Shown: piece after piece, positions 52,661 to 61,768 of the stretch
Layout: each line of letters opens with the position of its first letter
Position numbering within the stretch: the stretch's first letter is position 1
NCBI GenBank assembly: GCA_002413835.1
Contig: DHXU01000008.1
Span: 15,672 to 79,671 of the forward strand
Direction of reading: 5' to 3'
Source: Candidatus Saccharibacteria bacterium UBA5148
GTDB taxonomy: Bacteria > Patescibacteriota > Saccharimonadia > Saccharimonadales > UBA4665
DNA length: 64,000 bases
Program-made: the position numbers and the translations under genes
The notes under the pieces: generated by a model
The model's input: only the letters and a program-made list of their open reading frames with translations
The model's database searches: none
What the model was told of the DNA's origin: nothing

Positions 52661-53173
52661 ATGTTCTTAGCATCACCTGACTCACATAGAGGGCGTACGG
52701 CACTGACATTGGCGGTAGTTCTGCCAGCAGCTGCTACCTTTATTACGGCTTGCGGAGCAGTCGATGCCATGTCCGGCAAGACGGCCGCAGCACAAGCAGC
52801 AGTCGGTCGCCAGACCGAAGGCAGCGTCCGGCAAGCACTCGTTACATCCGCCACTGGTGGCAGCGTAGTGGAAACATTGCCTCTACTTAACGGCTCGCGC
52901 AGACGCTATGACGGCAAAATGGTCGTCCATGTCTTTAAATACGCGAACAAAGCACCGGATGGTGGCACCGAGGTTTCATCTAACGTCTACGAAGTCAATG
53001 AAGCGCTCCATAGCGCAACCACGACTTGCCAGCCAGATGCTGCAGCAGTCACGGTAGTTGAACTGGGCTCGGAAACCAAAGTTGACCGTGTAGAATTCAC
53101 CGACCCAAACGCACCGGAATGCCTCGCAGCAAAGTACGTCATACCTGAAGACGCAGATCCCGATCTGCCCTAA
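52661..53173 (+). CDS. Putative secreted lipoprotein
   Basis: The 170-residue protein has a basic N-terminus, a hydrophobic stretch and a lipobox-like ITAC with Cys near residue 31. The mature part is polar, with two cysteines (near 127 and 147), and ends in an acidic tail. Family unknown. It has its own promoter with an inverted repeat, and its TAA overlaps the TAG of the convergent transketolase gene. Confidence 0.75.
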   Translation: MFLASPDSHRGRTALTLAVVLPAAATFITACGAVDAMSGKTAAAQAAVGRQTEGSVRQALVTSATGGSVVETLPLLNGSRRRYDGKMVVHVFKYANKAPDGGTEVSSNVYEVNEALHSATTTCQPDAAAVTVVELGSETKVDRVEFTDPNAPECLAAKYVIPEDADPDLP

Positions 53174-54144
53174 GGCTTCTTACGGTCAACAACGTGGTGG
53201 GCTGCCAGCTGAATATGCTTAGCGTCGAGTCCGAAGTATTCTAGCAGTTCAGCCGGCTCGCCGGACTCGCCGAAGCGGTCTTTCATACCGATCCGTACCA
53301 TCGGTGCCGGGCACTCGTCCGCCAGCAGTTCAGCTATAGCGCCACCGAGGCCGCCGTTCATCTGGCCTTCTTCGGCAGTTACGACACAGCCGGTCTTTTT
53401 CACGCTTTTGATGATTGTTTCACGGTCCAGTGGTTTGATAGTCGGGACATGGATAACTTCGGCATCGATGCCGTCTTTGAAGAGCTTATCGGCCGCTACC
53501 AGAGCCTGGTAGGTCATGGTGCCGCAGGCAATGATCGTCACGTCGGCGCCAGCCGCGAATACATAGGCCTTGCCGATTTCAAATGGTGTGTCAGCAGACG
53601 TGATTACCGGCGATGCTTCGCGGGCCAGCCGCAGGTAATTCGGCCGTGGGTCATTCGCCATTGCCAACGTCGCCTTCTCGGCCTCGACTGAATCACACGG
53701 CACAATTACAACCATATTTGGCAGGACGCGCATCAGGGCAATGTCCTCGAGCATCTGATGTGTCGCCCCGTCCGGACCAACTGAGACACCGGCGTGCGAG
53801 CCGACGACTTTGACTGGACGGTCGTTCAGGCAGATGGTTGTCCGGATCTGTTCCCAGTTACGTCCCGGACTAAAGGCCGCGTATGATGACACAAATGGAA
53901 TCTTGCCCATGGCAGCCATGCCGGCACCAACAGTCACTAGGTTCTGTTCGGCGACGCCGATCTCCACAAAGCGGTCAGGAAATTCTGCCTTGAACAGGCT
54001 CATCTGTGTACTATCAGTCAGGTCGGCACAGGCCGCCACGACATTCGCATTCCGCTTACCCGCCTCTAACAGTCCGCGGCCAAAGCCTTTGCGGATCGGC
54101 TCCTGAGCCAGTTCAGTATTAATATCAAGGACGTATTTACTCAT
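53170..54144 (-). CDS. Transketolase C-terminal subunit
   Basis: From ATG 54144 the protein has 324 residues and contains the pyrimidine-binding and C-terminal domains of transketolase (FVEIGVAEQNLVTVGAGMA near residue 48, then a TPP pyrimidine-binding domain and a C-terminal domain). It pairs with the N-terminal subunit, whose gene overlaps it by 8 bp. Earlier in-frame codons lie inside the upstream gene and are not part of the protein. Confidence 0.94.
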   Translation of the reverse strand: MSKYVLDINTELAQEPIRKGFGRGLLEAGKRNANVVAACADLTDSTQMSLFKAEFPDRFVEIGVAEQNLVTVGAGMAAMGKIPFVSSYAAFSPGRNWEQIRTTICLNDRPVKVVGSHAGVSVGPDGATHQMLEDIALMRVLPNMVVIVPCDSVEAEKATLAMANDPRPNYLRLAREASPVITSADTPFEIGKAYVFAAGADVTIIACGTMTYQALVAADKLFKDGIDAEVIHVPTIKPLDRETIIKSVKKTGCVVTAEEGQMNGGLGGAIAELLADECPAPMVRIGMKDRFGESGEPAELLEYFGLDAKHIQLAAHHVVDRKKP

Positions 54145-54994
54145 GCTCACTCCTAATCCGGCCGCCAAGTGTCCGTAATTCCTTGAGCGCTTCGACCGCC
54201 TGCTCGTGGTTCGGCGGCATACCATGCCAGTGGAAGTCATACTCCATGAAATCAATGCCCTTGCCCGGTATAGTATGCGCAATGATCATGACCGGCTTCT
54301 CGACAATCGCCCGACCCATAGCGCAGGCATCAATGACCGCCTCGATGTCGTTGCCGTTGATTTCGATGACATGCCACCCAAAGGCCTCCCACTTGCCGCG
54401 CAGGTCTTCCAGCGGCATGACAGATTCAGTCGGGCCGTCAATCTGAATGTTATTACGGTCGATGATACCGATAATGTTGTGCAGCTTTTCTTTGCCGGCG
54501 AGCATGGCAGCTTCCCAGATATTGCCCTCGTTGAGCTCGCCGTCGCCCATGACGACGTAGACCCAGCGGTGATCGATCTTGTCCATGCGCATCGCCAGCG
54601 CCATACCAGCAGCCTGCGACAGCCCGCAGCCCAGTGGGCCACTGGTCGTCTCCATGCCTGGCAGCCGTGTCCGTTCCGGGTGTCCCTGCAGCCGCGAGCC
54701 AAGCTTACGCAGTGTCATCAGTTCTTTGCGTTCAAAGTACCCGGCGTGAGCCATCGTGGCGTAGCGCACCGGCACGCAGTGCCCATTGCTGAGCAATAAG
54801 ATATCACGGTCTTTCCAATCCGGATCCTTCGGGTCGTGCTGCAGAACGTCAAAATACAGTGCCGTGAATATATCGGCTAGTCCAAGTGGTCCAGCCGAGT
54901 GCCCGCTGCCGGCGTGCTCCAACATCCGGATAATATCCTTACGAATATCCGTCGCTTTGCGGTCCAGCCAATCAATCGAATATTTTTGCTTCAT
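54137..54994 (-). CDS. Transketolase N-terminal subunit
   Basis: The 285-residue subunit carries the thiamine diphosphate-binding domain: the HAGSGHSAGPL region near residue 28, and the TPP motif GDGELNEGNIWEAAM ending in a DRNN near residues 149-180. Transketolase moves two-carbon units between sugar phosphates. The split into two genes is common in CPR bacteria, archaea and Firmicutes. The stop overlaps the start of the C-terminal subunit gene (ATGAGTAA), so translation is probably coupled. Confidence 0.94.
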   Translation of the reverse strand: MKQKYSIDWLDRKATDIRKDIIRMLEHAGSGHSAGPLGLADIFTALYFDVLQHDPKDPDWKDRDILLLSNGHCVPVRYATMAHAGYFERKELMTLRKLGSRLQGHPERTRLPGMETTSGPLGCGLSQAAGMALAMRMDKIDHRWVYVVMGDGELNEGNIWEAAMLAGKEKLHNIIGIIDRNNIQIDGPTESVMPLEDLRGKWEAFGWHVIEINGNDIEAVIDACAMGRAIVEKPVMIIAHTIPGKGIDFMEYDFHWHGMPPNHEQAVEALKELRTLGGRIRSEHE

Positions 54995-55049
54995 ATAGTA
55001 GTCATTATGCTTTAATCATAGCACGTGTCAGGAGACGAACGTCTACATC

Positions 55050-55679
55050 TCAGGCCAGTACACTGACCAGTTTCTGATATGCTAGCTCCGGCTGGGCTGC
55101 CCGCTGTATATATCCACCAACGTTTAGCACATCAACGCCGCCATCTGCCAGGGCCCGGGCATTAGTATCATTGATGCCGCCGTCCCAGCCTATCTCAAGT
55201 GATGGTTTGACGCTCCGCAGCTGACTGACTTTTTCTAGTAGCCCCAGATCAGCCGTGCCACCAAAATACCCGAGCTTGCCCGAAAATATCAGGACATGAT
55301 CAATCAGGTCTATGGCCGGCAGAATTGTATCTACGGTCGTCGATTGCAGCAGTGCGACGCCCGTTTCAATCCCGTGCCGATGCATGGTTTCAGCGAATGC
55401 AATGAAGTCGCCCTCCGCTTCGGCATGCACGATAACCATTTGCGGGCCGAGTGCCCGATACAGTTCGACATGCGCGAAGGGGTCCTGCAGCATGACATGC
55501 AGGTCAGCCCTGACACCGCCTGGCCACCAGATCTTGTCCAGCTCCAGCAACTTTGTCGGAGCTAATACCCCGTCGGACACATCAATATGAATCCGGGTAG
55601 CAAACGGCACGACACGCTCTATCTGGGTGCGGTAGATGTGGGCATTTTCAGCCGTGACTGTTGGACAGATACTAACCAT
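55050..55679 (-). CDS. Divergent ribulose-phosphate 3-epimerase family protein
   Basis: A 209-residue TIM-barrel protein with HIDVSDGVLAP near residue 31, DLHVMLQDP near 59, IVHAEAEG near 83 and WDGGIND near 164, matching Rpe positions for metal ligands and phosphate binding. It departs from normal Rpe in the Met-Asp-Gly (here Ser-Asp-Gly) and in the PGFGGQ loop (here GKLGYFGG). The operon with rpiB and transketolase supports a pentose-phosphate role, but a related sugar-phosphate epimerase is possible. Confidence 0.8.
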   Translation of the reverse strand: MVSICPTVTAENAHIYRTQIERVVPFATRIHIDVSDGVLAPTKLLELDKIWWPGGVRADLHVMLQDPFAHVELYRALGPQMVIVHAEAEGDFIAFAETMHRHGIETGVALLQSTTVDTILPAIDLIDHVLIFSGKLGYFGGTADLGLLEKVSQLRSVKPSLEIGWDGGINDTNARALADGGVDVLNVGGYIQRAAQPELAYQKLVSVLA

Positions 55680-55692
55680 GATATTCCTTTCA

Positions 55693-56139
55693 CTAGCCCA
55701 GTTGGTCGAGTTCCTGCAGGCGCCGCTTGAAGCGCGTCGCGCCGGCGAACGGCGTATTCAGCCAGGTAGTCAGGATGGCCTGAGCTCTCTGCGTATCCAG
55801 GCTGCTGGCCGACAGACACAGGACGTTGGCATCATCGTCATTGCGAGCCGAGCGGGCTTCTGCCAGGTTCCAGCACAAGCTGGCTCGGATGCCTTTGAAA
55901 CGGTTGGCGGCCATGCACATACCCTGCCCGCTGCCACAGATCAGGATCGCCTTGGCATCCTGATCATCATCGGCTAGCAGCCCGGTTACTGTCCGGCCGG
56001 CAAACTGCGGGAAGTCATCATTCGGGTCACGGTTCAGGTCGCCCGTATCAATCACGTCATGGCCGCTGCGCAGCAGAAAGTCATAGAGATGTTTCTTGAG
56101 TTCAAAGCCGTTGTGGTCCGCTCCAAGATATATTTTCAT
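55693..56139 (-). CDS. rpiB: Ribose-5-phosphate isomerase B
   Basis: The 148-residue LacAB/RpiB protein interconverts ribose 5-phosphate and ribulose 5-phosphate. It has IYLGADHNGFELK at the start, ILICGSGQGMCMAANRFKGIRA with the active-site Cys near residue 68, and a basic C-terminus. ATG 56139 was chosen over an in-frame TTG because it gives the typical start and has AGGAG nine bases upstream. It lies 13 bp before the epimerase gene. Confidence 0.93.
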   Translation of the reverse strand: MKIYLGADHNGFELKKHLYDFLLRSGHDVIDTGDLNRDPNDDFPQFAGRTVTGLLADDDQDAKAILICGSGQGMCMAANRFKGIRASLCWNLAEARSARNDDDANVLCLSASSLDTQRAQAILTTWLNTPFAGATRFKRRLQELDQLG

Positions 56140-56175
56140 CAGTGGCAACTCCTGTTAATGCTACGGCTGCAGTCT

Positions 56176-57210
56176 CTACTCATGGGAATGCTCTTCAGCC
56201 TTGTGCAATAGCTTGCCAGTATCGGCGACAACTTCGACGAGGCGGTTGCTGTAACCCCACTCATTGTCATACCAGGCAACGACCTTCAGCATATTGCCGG
56301 CCACGACAGCCGTGAGCTTAAGGTCAACGATAGCCGAGTGGCTGTTGCCGATGAAATCTTTGCTGACCAGTTCTTCTTCAGTTACGTCCAGAATTCCCTG
56401 GAAGAATGGCTCTTTGACTGCTTTTTTGAAGGTCTCATTTACTCCTTCGACCGTTACGTTGCGTTTCGTGATGACCACGAAGTCGCTTAAGGAGACAACA
56501 GGGGTTGGTACCCGCACTGACATACCGCCGAATTTACCCTGGAGCGAAGGCAATGCCTGGGCAGCTGCGATCGAAGCTCCTGTCGTCGTCGGCACGATAT
56601 TTTCGGCTGCATTGCGGCCTTCCCGCAGGTCTTTGGCCGGCGCATCCTGCAGCACCTGGCTGGCAGTGTAGCTGTGGATAGTTGTCATCATAGCCTTGTC
56701 GATACCGAAGGCACTTTCCAGGACAGCCATGACGGGAGTAATACAGTTGGTAGTGCATGAAGCATTGCTGATGATGTCGCTGGCGCCGTCCAGCTTGTCC
56801 TCGTTGACACCGAGGACGATAGTCGTCGCGCCTTCACCTTTGGCCGGGGCGCTCAACACTACTTTTTTGGCACCAGCATCAATGTGAGCTTTGGCCTTTG
56901 CGGGGTCAACGAAGAATCCAGTAGATTCGATAACAACATCAATATCAAGGCTCTTCCAGCCCAGCTGTGCCGGGTCGCGCTGTGCAAAGACCTGGATTTT
57001 CTTGCCGTCGACGATAATATTCTGGTCGTCGTGGCTGACTTCGTGCCCGTAGGTGCCATAGTTGCTGTCGTGCTTCAGCAGATGTGCCAATGTCTTGGTA
57101 TCTGTTAAATCGTTAATAGCGACGATATCGATGTCACTACGTTCAAATGCCACCTTGAAGGCATTACGCCCGATCCGTCCGAATCCGTTAATCGCTACCC
57201 GTGTCTTCAT
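56176..57210 (-). CDS. gap: Glyceraldehyde-3-phosphate dehydrogenase
   Basis: The 344-residue phosphorylating GAPDH has NGFGRIGRNAF at the N-terminus for NAD binding, SNASCTTNC with the catalytic Cys near residue 155, and DNEWGYSNRL near 316. The Asp-type residue after the second strand suggests NAD preference, but this was not checked. It leads the run gap-rpiB-rpe-transketolase. Confidence 0.97.
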   Translation of the reverse strand: MKTRVAINGFGRIGRNAFKVAFERSDIDIVAINDLTDTKTLAHLLKHDSNYGTYGHEVSHDDQNIIVDGKKIQVFAQRDPAQLGWKSLDIDVVIESTGFFVDPAKAKAHIDAGAKKVVLSAPAKGEGATTIVLGVNEDKLDGASDIISNASCTTNCITPVMAVLESAFGIDKAMMTTIHSYTASQVLQDAPAKDLREGRNAAENIVPTTTGASIAAAQALPSLQGKFGGMSVRVPTPVVSLSDFVVITKRNVTVEGVNETFKKAVKEPFFQGILDVTEEELVSKDFIGNSHSAIVDLKLTAVVAGNMLKVVAWYDNEWGYSNRLVEVVADTGKLLHKAEEHSHE

Positions 57211-57315
57211 CCGCTACCCCCACTGTCAGAGTCTCTGCGAGTTGTCTCTGCTGATTATATTGCTTATGCAAGTATTGTAGAAGTATTGTCACCCGGGTGC
57301 AATAGCGTAGTCTAA

Positions 57316-57732
57316 CTATGTAGCGAACAGATTGTGGCCGAGTGCGTACTGCAGGCCAGCCCCATAAAATGGATGTCGGAATTGCTTGACAGCGTCGTCG
57401 GGCGTCGCCCAATGGAAATCGTCATGTTCAAAGCTCAGTGTAACCTGCGCGTTTTCGACGCGGCCCCAGAATAATAACCGCGTCACACTGCGGTCGCCGT
57501 AGGCTTCAGTTTGGCCATACATAAGTTGCAGGTCCTGAGCGGCCACGGCCAGCCCGGTTTCTTCAAAAATTTCACGGCTGGTACCTGCCGCCAGATCTTC
57601 GCCGGGCTCGATACTGCCGCCCGGATAATCCTGGTCGCCGGCTCGCTGTTCATCAGTCATACTGCGCCGAAGCAGCAAGATCCTGCCCTGTTCATCAACT
57701 ATGATTGCTTTAGAGTAGACATGCACTTGCAT
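57316..57732 (-). CDS. NUDIX hydrolase
   Basis: The 138-residue protein has the NUDIX box GGSIEPGEDLAAGTSRE(x)EETG near residues 38-60, with ILLLRRSMTDEQRAGD before it. Similar small NUDIX proteins clean up oxidised or non-canonical nucleotides; the substrate is unknown. It begins 6 bp after ppa and is probably co-transcribed with it. Confidence 0.88.
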   Translation of the reverse strand: MQVHVYSKAIIVDEQGRILLLRRSMTDEQRAGDQDYPGGSIEPGEDLAAGTSREIFEETGLAVAAQDLQLMYGQTEAYGDRSVTRLLFWGRVENAQVTLSFEHDDFHWATPDDAVKQFRHPFYGAGLQYALGHNLFAT

Positions 57733-57738
57733 GGTTAT

Positions 57739-58272
57739 TTAGGCCTGCGCTTTGTAACGGGCGATGGATTCTTCAATAATCACCTTGGCGGCTTCAATGT
57801 CGCCCCAGCCTTCAACCTTGGTACTGCCAGGCTTCTTGAGGTCTTTGTAGTGCGTAAAGTGATGTTCGATCTGCTGCTTCCAGCGCGCTCCGAGATCATC
57901 GATAGAGGTGATAAGGTCACCGCTATTCCGGTCGTCGGCCGGTACGATAACTACCTTGTGGTCGGCTTCGCCGTCGTCGATAAAGTTCAGAACACCGATG
58001 ATCCGTCCCTTGAGGAAGACACCGCATGGTATCGGCTCCGAGCAGATGACCAGAGTATCGAGTTCGTCGCCGTCCTCATCAAGCGTCTTCGGAATAAAAC
58101 CGTAATTCGTCGGCTTTGCGAAAATCGCCGGCTCGACGCGGTCGATCTCGAAGGCGGCTATGTCACGGCGCCATTCAATCTTCAGGATAGAACCCTGGGG
58201 AATCTCAATCACCGTGTTGACAATCCCGTTCTTATAATCCCCTGTATCGAGGATAACATTAAAATCAGCCAT
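57739..58272 (-). CDS. ppa: Inorganic pyrophosphatase
   Basis: The 177-residue family I soluble pyrophosphatase hydrolyses PPi. The acidic signature DEDGDELDTLV near residue 65 and ILNFIDDGEADHKVV near 94 are characteristic, and the N-terminal EIPQGSILKIEW fits the family. AAGGAG lies 8 nt before the ATG. It shares the strand with the NUDIX gene. Confidence 0.95.
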   Translation of the reverse strand: MADFNVILDTGDYKNGIVNTVIEIPQGSILKIEWRRDIAAFEIDRVEPAIFAKPTNYGFIPKTLDEDGDELDTLVICSEPIPCGVFLKGRIIGVLNFIDDGEADHKVVIVPADDRNSGDLITSIDDLGARWKQQIEHHFTHYKDLKKPGSTKVEGWGDIEAAKVIIEESIARYKAQA

Positions 58273-58322
58273 CTTTTTATCTCCTTAACCTTTGGTAAGT
58301 ATTGTACACTGACAAGTAAGAT

Positions 58323-59012
58323 ATGAAAATCATCGGACACCGCGGCGCCAAAGATATCGCCCCAGAAAACACCTTAGCCTCAATCCAGGCGGCGCTTGAT
58401 GCAGGCGTCGACGCCATCGAAATCGATGTCCGCGTCACAAAAGACTCAGCTGTCGTTCTGTCGCATGATGGCAGCGTCCTGTCTGCCGCCGGTGCTACCG
58501 CCCCGGTGGCGCGCCCCCTGGCTATAGCCAGCGCTACCTACGCTGAGCTGCAACAGCTCAAACCAGACATCACAACCCTGACGCAGGCTGTCGATCTGGT
58601 CGGTCAGGCCGTACCCCTGATGATCGAAGTCAAACCTGGTGTCCCGACCGAACCGATCCGCGTTATCCTGGAAACATTTCTGACGGCAGGCTGGCAGCCT
58701 GAGAATCTCTGGCTGGGATCCAAAAGCCAGCGCATTCTGCTGGCACTGCACACCGCGCTACCATCGCTTCCCTGTGTCGTCATCGAATCGTGGTCCGGCG
58801 TCATCGCCACCCACCGGGCGCGCCAGTTGGGTACCAACCGCCTGGCCATGAATTATCACTTCATGTGGTCCGGATTCATCAAGCTTATCAGCCGTCAGTA
58901 CCAGCTCTACGCCTACCCCCTGAACGATGCCCGTAAGGCGGCGCGTTGGGCAAACTACGGCCTGGCCGGCGCCATCACCGATAATCCTGCCCGTTTGAAG
59001 CCCAAGGCCTAA
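58323..59012 (+). CDS. Glycerophosphodiester phosphodiesterase
   Basis: The 229-residue GDPD-family TIM barrel has IGHRGAKDIAPENT at the start, EIDVRVTKDSAVVLSHDGSV near residue 37 with the metal-binding Glu/Asp and catalytic His residues, and MIEVKPG near 100. It releases glycerol 3-phosphate from deacylated phospholipids. No signal peptide is seen. It is followed 8 bp later by the flavin reductase-like gene. Confidence 0.93.
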   Translation: MKIIGHRGAKDIAPENTLASIQAALDAGVDAIEIDVRVTKDSAVVLSHDGSVLSAAGATAPVARPLAIASATYAELQQLKPDITTLTQAVDLVGQAVPLMIEVKPGVPTEPIRVILETFLTAGWQPENLWLGSKSQRILLALHTALPSLPCVVIESWSGVIATHRARQLGTNRLAMNYHFMWSGFIKLISRQYQLYAYPLNDARKAARWANYGLAGAITDNPARLKPKA

Positions 59013-59020
59013 ACTAATTC

Positions 59021-59749
59021 ATGCGCGCCGCCTTTGTATCCATGCAGTGGGAGAACCAGGCCCGGACAATCGCCAGTTTCCTGTTCAAGCCGGCCGGCCG
59101 TTACCGTTACGAAGCCGGACAGTACGCCGTCATTACCCTCCCACACCACCAGCCGGACAACCGCGGTACCAGCCGGACGATGACGCTGTCATCATCACCG
59201 ACAGAAGATTTATTGAAGATTACAGTGCGGCTGTTCGGTAATGAAGGCAGTAGCTTCAAACGGGCTCTGATCGCCCTCAATCCAGGCGACGAAGTGACGA
59301 TATTCGAATCGATGGGCGACCTGGTATTACCACTCAATACCGCCCAGCCGCTGCTGTTTGTAGCTGGTGGCGTCGGTATAGTCTCCTATGTCGGCATGGT
59401 GCAGTGGCTGCTTGACAACCGCGAGCAGCGCGACATCACCCTGCTCTACGCCGTATCGCGGCCTGACGATATCATCCTGCAACAGCCCTTCGACGCCTAT
59501 GCCGGGCGCTATCCATTGACAAAGCTACTATATACACCCCTTGTCAATAGTGCTTATGATTTTATAGGCGACGTCATTCAGCGGCACCTCAGCGGCACAG
59601 AAATCGTGCCGTACATCCGACCTGATACACTGGTGTACTTATCCGGCCCGGAGACTATGGTGACCGACCTGTTGGCACAGCTGAAGACTGCCGGCGTGTC
59701 AAACCAACAGATCATTTTTGATTATTTCGAAGGCTATACCGGGATATAG
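59021..59749 (+). CDS. FAD/NAD(P)-binding oxidoreductase (ferredoxin reductase-like)
   Basis: The 242-residue protein has YEAGQYAVITLP and GTSRTMTLSSSP (an RxYS-like FAD-binding motif) near residues 31-57, then FVAGGVGIVSYVGM near 112 for nicotinamide nucleotide binding, and YLSGPETMVTDLL near 206. No iron-sulfur domain is attached, so it needs a separate electron partner. It probably forms a two-gene unit with the GDPD. Confidence 0.88.
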   Translation: MRAAFVSMQWENQARTIASFLFKPAGRYRYEAGQYAVITLPHHQPDNRGTSRTMTLSSSPTEDLLKITVRLFGNEGSSFKRALIALNPGDEVTIFESMGDLVLPLNTAQPLLFVAGGVGIVSYVGMVQWLLDNREQRDITLLYAVSRPDDIILQQPFDAYAGRYPLTKLLYTPLVNSAYDFIGDVIQRHLSGTEIVPYIRPDTLVYLSGPETMVTDLLAQLKTAGVSNQQIIFDYFEGYTGI

Positions 59750-59770
59750 CAAGTAGAGGGTCGCCGAAAG

Positions 59771-60745
59771 CTAGTTTTGGACGGGGTGTGGTCGGGATTC
59801 CAGATACTCTCGGATCTTGAGGGCGGCGGTTGCTCCCTCGCCAGTGGCCGAAGCGATCTGCATCGTTGCACCAGAGCGGATGTCACCGGCGGCAAAGACA
59901 CCGTTGATCTGGGTCTGCATGTGCTGGTCAGTCAGCACGAAGCCGATTTCATCGAGTTTGACTTCTGAATCCTTCAGGAACTGTGAGTTGGGCGACAGGC
60001 CGACGAACACGAAGACGCCGTCCGTCGAAAATTCGACCTTGGTGCCGGTCTCCGTCTCAGTACCGGTCACCTTGACTACCTTGTTATCCTCGCCGATGAT
60101 CTCATCGGTCTGGGTGCCGAGATGGACGGTTATCTTGCCGTTGTCGACAAATTTCTGGAGGTCATGCTGCAGGACTTCGCTGGCTTTGATGGTCGAGCGC
60201 ACCAGCAAATCGATATGGCTGGCGAAGCGGGTTAGGAACATAGCTTCCTGGACGGCTGAATTGCCGCCGCCGATAACCACCAGACGCTTGTCGCGGTAAA
60301 AGGCCCCATCACAGGTCGCGCAGTAGTGGACGCCGCGGGCGTAGTATTCCTGCTCGCCAGGGACACCGATCTTCTTGTAATCACTACCGGTGGCGATCAG
60401 GACAGCCCGGGCACGCATGTCACCGCTGGTCGTTTCCAGCCGCTTGTATTCACCCTCGTCGATAATCCTGGTAACTTCCCCCAGCTCGATGACCGCGCCG
60501 AAGCGCTCAGCCTGTTTGGCAAGATTGTCGGCCAACGTCAGGCCTTCGATACCATCTGGAAAGCCGGGATAGTTGTCAATCATATCGGTCACCGCTGCCA
60601 GGCCACCAGTAACGCCGCGTTCGAACAGCAGTGTCTCAATGTCCTCGCGGGTCGTATAGATAGCCGCCGTCAGGGCTGCCGGTCCGGCACCGATAATAAT
60701 TACGTCATGAGTCGGTATATCTGTTATTTCAGTGAGTTCAATCAT
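59771..60745 (-). CDS. trxB: Thioredoxin reductase
   Basis: The 324-residue flavoprotein transfers electrons from NADPH to thioredoxin. It has the FAD motif IIGAGPAALTAAIY near residue 16, the redox-active CATC near 136-139, the NADPH motif VIGGGNSAVQEAMFL near 152, and the C-terminal FAD segment VFAAGDIR. AAAGGA precedes the start. The glutaredoxin-like gene on the same strand may be a partner, with a CYTH gene between. Confidence 0.96.
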   Translation of the reverse strand: MIELTEITDIPTHDVIIIGAGPAALTAAIYTTREDIETLLFERGVTGGLAAVTDMIDNYPGFPDGIEGLTLADNLAKQAERFGAVIELGEVTRIIDEGEYKRLETTSGDMRARAVLIATGSDYKKIGVPGEQEYYARGVHYCATCDGAFYRDKRLVVIGGGNSAVQEAMFLTRFASHIDLLVRSTIKASEVLQHDLQKFVDNGKITVHLGTQTDEIIGEDNKVVKVTGTETETGTKVEFSTDGVFVFVGLSPNSQFLKDSEVKLDEIGFVLTDQHMQTQINGVFAAGDIRSGATMQIASATGEGATAALKIREYLESRPHPVQN

Positions 60746-60757
60746 AAGATTCCTTTA

Positions 60758-61393
60758 CTAATGTTCAAAATGTCCTAATGTCAGTTGTGCTTCAACGGTC
60801 AGGCTTTTTTCAAACCTATCTTCTGGTTGAAATCCAAGCAGATTTTCTACTTCGCCAATACGTTTTGAGGCCTCGTTAGGGGTACCTTTTCCTTTATATT
60901 CGATCTCTAAACACGCACCAACCCCGATTTTTTCCGCCAATCCAGCTATTTCATCCAGTACCAGTTCCACGTTGGATAAATCAATAGTCGGGTTTTTTGA
61001 TATCAGATATCGGCGTTTTTTATTGATTGTCAGCCAATTGCGAAGGTGTCGGCTTTCCAATGTATCATGCGCTGCCTCATAGGAACTATACTCCTCTGTG
61101 ATTTCGCGTATTGAACCATGGTCGTTCGGCCTGAGAAGCTGCTTTCCCTCGACTGAAAATTCCTCGCCTTTTGGGCTTTTTGCACGACGGATTCGCCATG
61201 GCGTCCCAAGCTCTTCATTGAACCATATGTCATGAGATGCTTTATCGAGAATACTCACCGGTATATACCATTCATCAATGATTTGATCAGTACGTTCTAC
61301 AGCAATGCCAATCGCGAATAACCGGTCCAAGCACTTGTCAACATTATGAACCCGGTATCTCTGTTCAATCTCTACCGATGTTTCAGCGGCCAT
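60758..61393 (-). CDS. CYTH-domain protein
   Basis: The 211-residue protein begins SVEIEQRYRV, a variant of the ExExK motif of CYTH proteins (adenylate cyclase IV, thiamine triphosphatase, mRNA triphosphatase), with basic and acidic tunnel residues such as WRIRRAK, FSVEGKQLLR and LVLDEIAGL later. The Lys of ExExK is replaced by Arg. The ligand is unknown. It lies 12 bp before trxB. Confidence 0.75.
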   Translation of the reverse strand: MAAETSVEIEQRYRVHNVDKCLDRLFAIGIAVERTDQIIDEWYIPVSILDKASHDIWFNEELGTPWRIRRAKSPKGEEFSVEGKQLLRPNDHGSIREITEEYSSYEAAHDTLESRHLRNWLTINKKRRYLISKNPTIDLSNVELVLDEIAGLAEKIGVGACLEIEYKGKGTPNEASKRIGEVENLLGFQPEDRFEKSLTVEAQLTLGHFEH

Positions 61394-61404
61394 TATACAG
61401 ATGC

Positions 61405-61653
61405 CTAGGCGACGGCCGGCGCTAATTTTGCCAAGTTGAAGCCAACAATGACTTCGCGCGAATCGTCATCCCGGGTAACCACGGTAACCGGCACCGTCAG
61501 GGCACCGCTCAGCTGCAAGGCCTCGGCCTGGCGCTCCGGGTTCTGGTCGATGTTGACTTCCTCGTAGCTGTGACCCTTGGCAGCCAGCCATCTTTTGACC
61601 ATGACGCAGTAGGCACAGGTGTTGGTGGTAAATATTGTAATGTTTTTGGCCAT
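61405..61653 (-). CDS. Glutaredoxin/NrdH-like redox protein
   Basis: An 82-residue thioredoxin-fold protein with the redox motif CAYC near residues 13-16, YEEVNID in the second strand and a cis-Pro loop TVPVTVV near 54. An AAGGAATAA ribosome site precedes the start. It stands 11 bp before the CYTH gene and 26 genes' worth of context gives no single partner, but trxB is close. Confidence 0.88.
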   Translation of the reverse strand: MAKNITIFTTNTCAYCVMVKRWLAAKGHSYEEVNIDQNPERQAEALQLSGALTVPVTVVTRDDDSREVIVGFNLAKLAPAVA

Positions 61654-61708
61654 GGGTTATTCCTTCTCGTTGGCTTTGCTATCTATTTTACTCTACTCAA
61701 AGTAGTAT

Positions 61709-61742
61709 ATATAGCGCTTAAGGTAGAAGCAAGGCGCTATAT
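61709..61742. repeat. 9-bp inverted repeat before the glutaredoxin gene
   Basis: ATATAGCGC and GCGCTATAT are perfect arms 16 nt apart in the 115-bp gap. A TATACT-like hexamer overlaps the proximal arm on the minus strand, so this may be an operator or the end of the FKBP transcript. Confidence 0.4.
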
Positions 61743-61768
61743 GTTGTGTTTTGTACGTTTTTTAGGCT

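Noticed and set aside
54145..54282. Longer N-terminus for the transketolase C-terminal subunit
   Set aside because: It lies inside the N-terminal subunit gene in another frame, while the ATG at 54144 gives a normal beginning.
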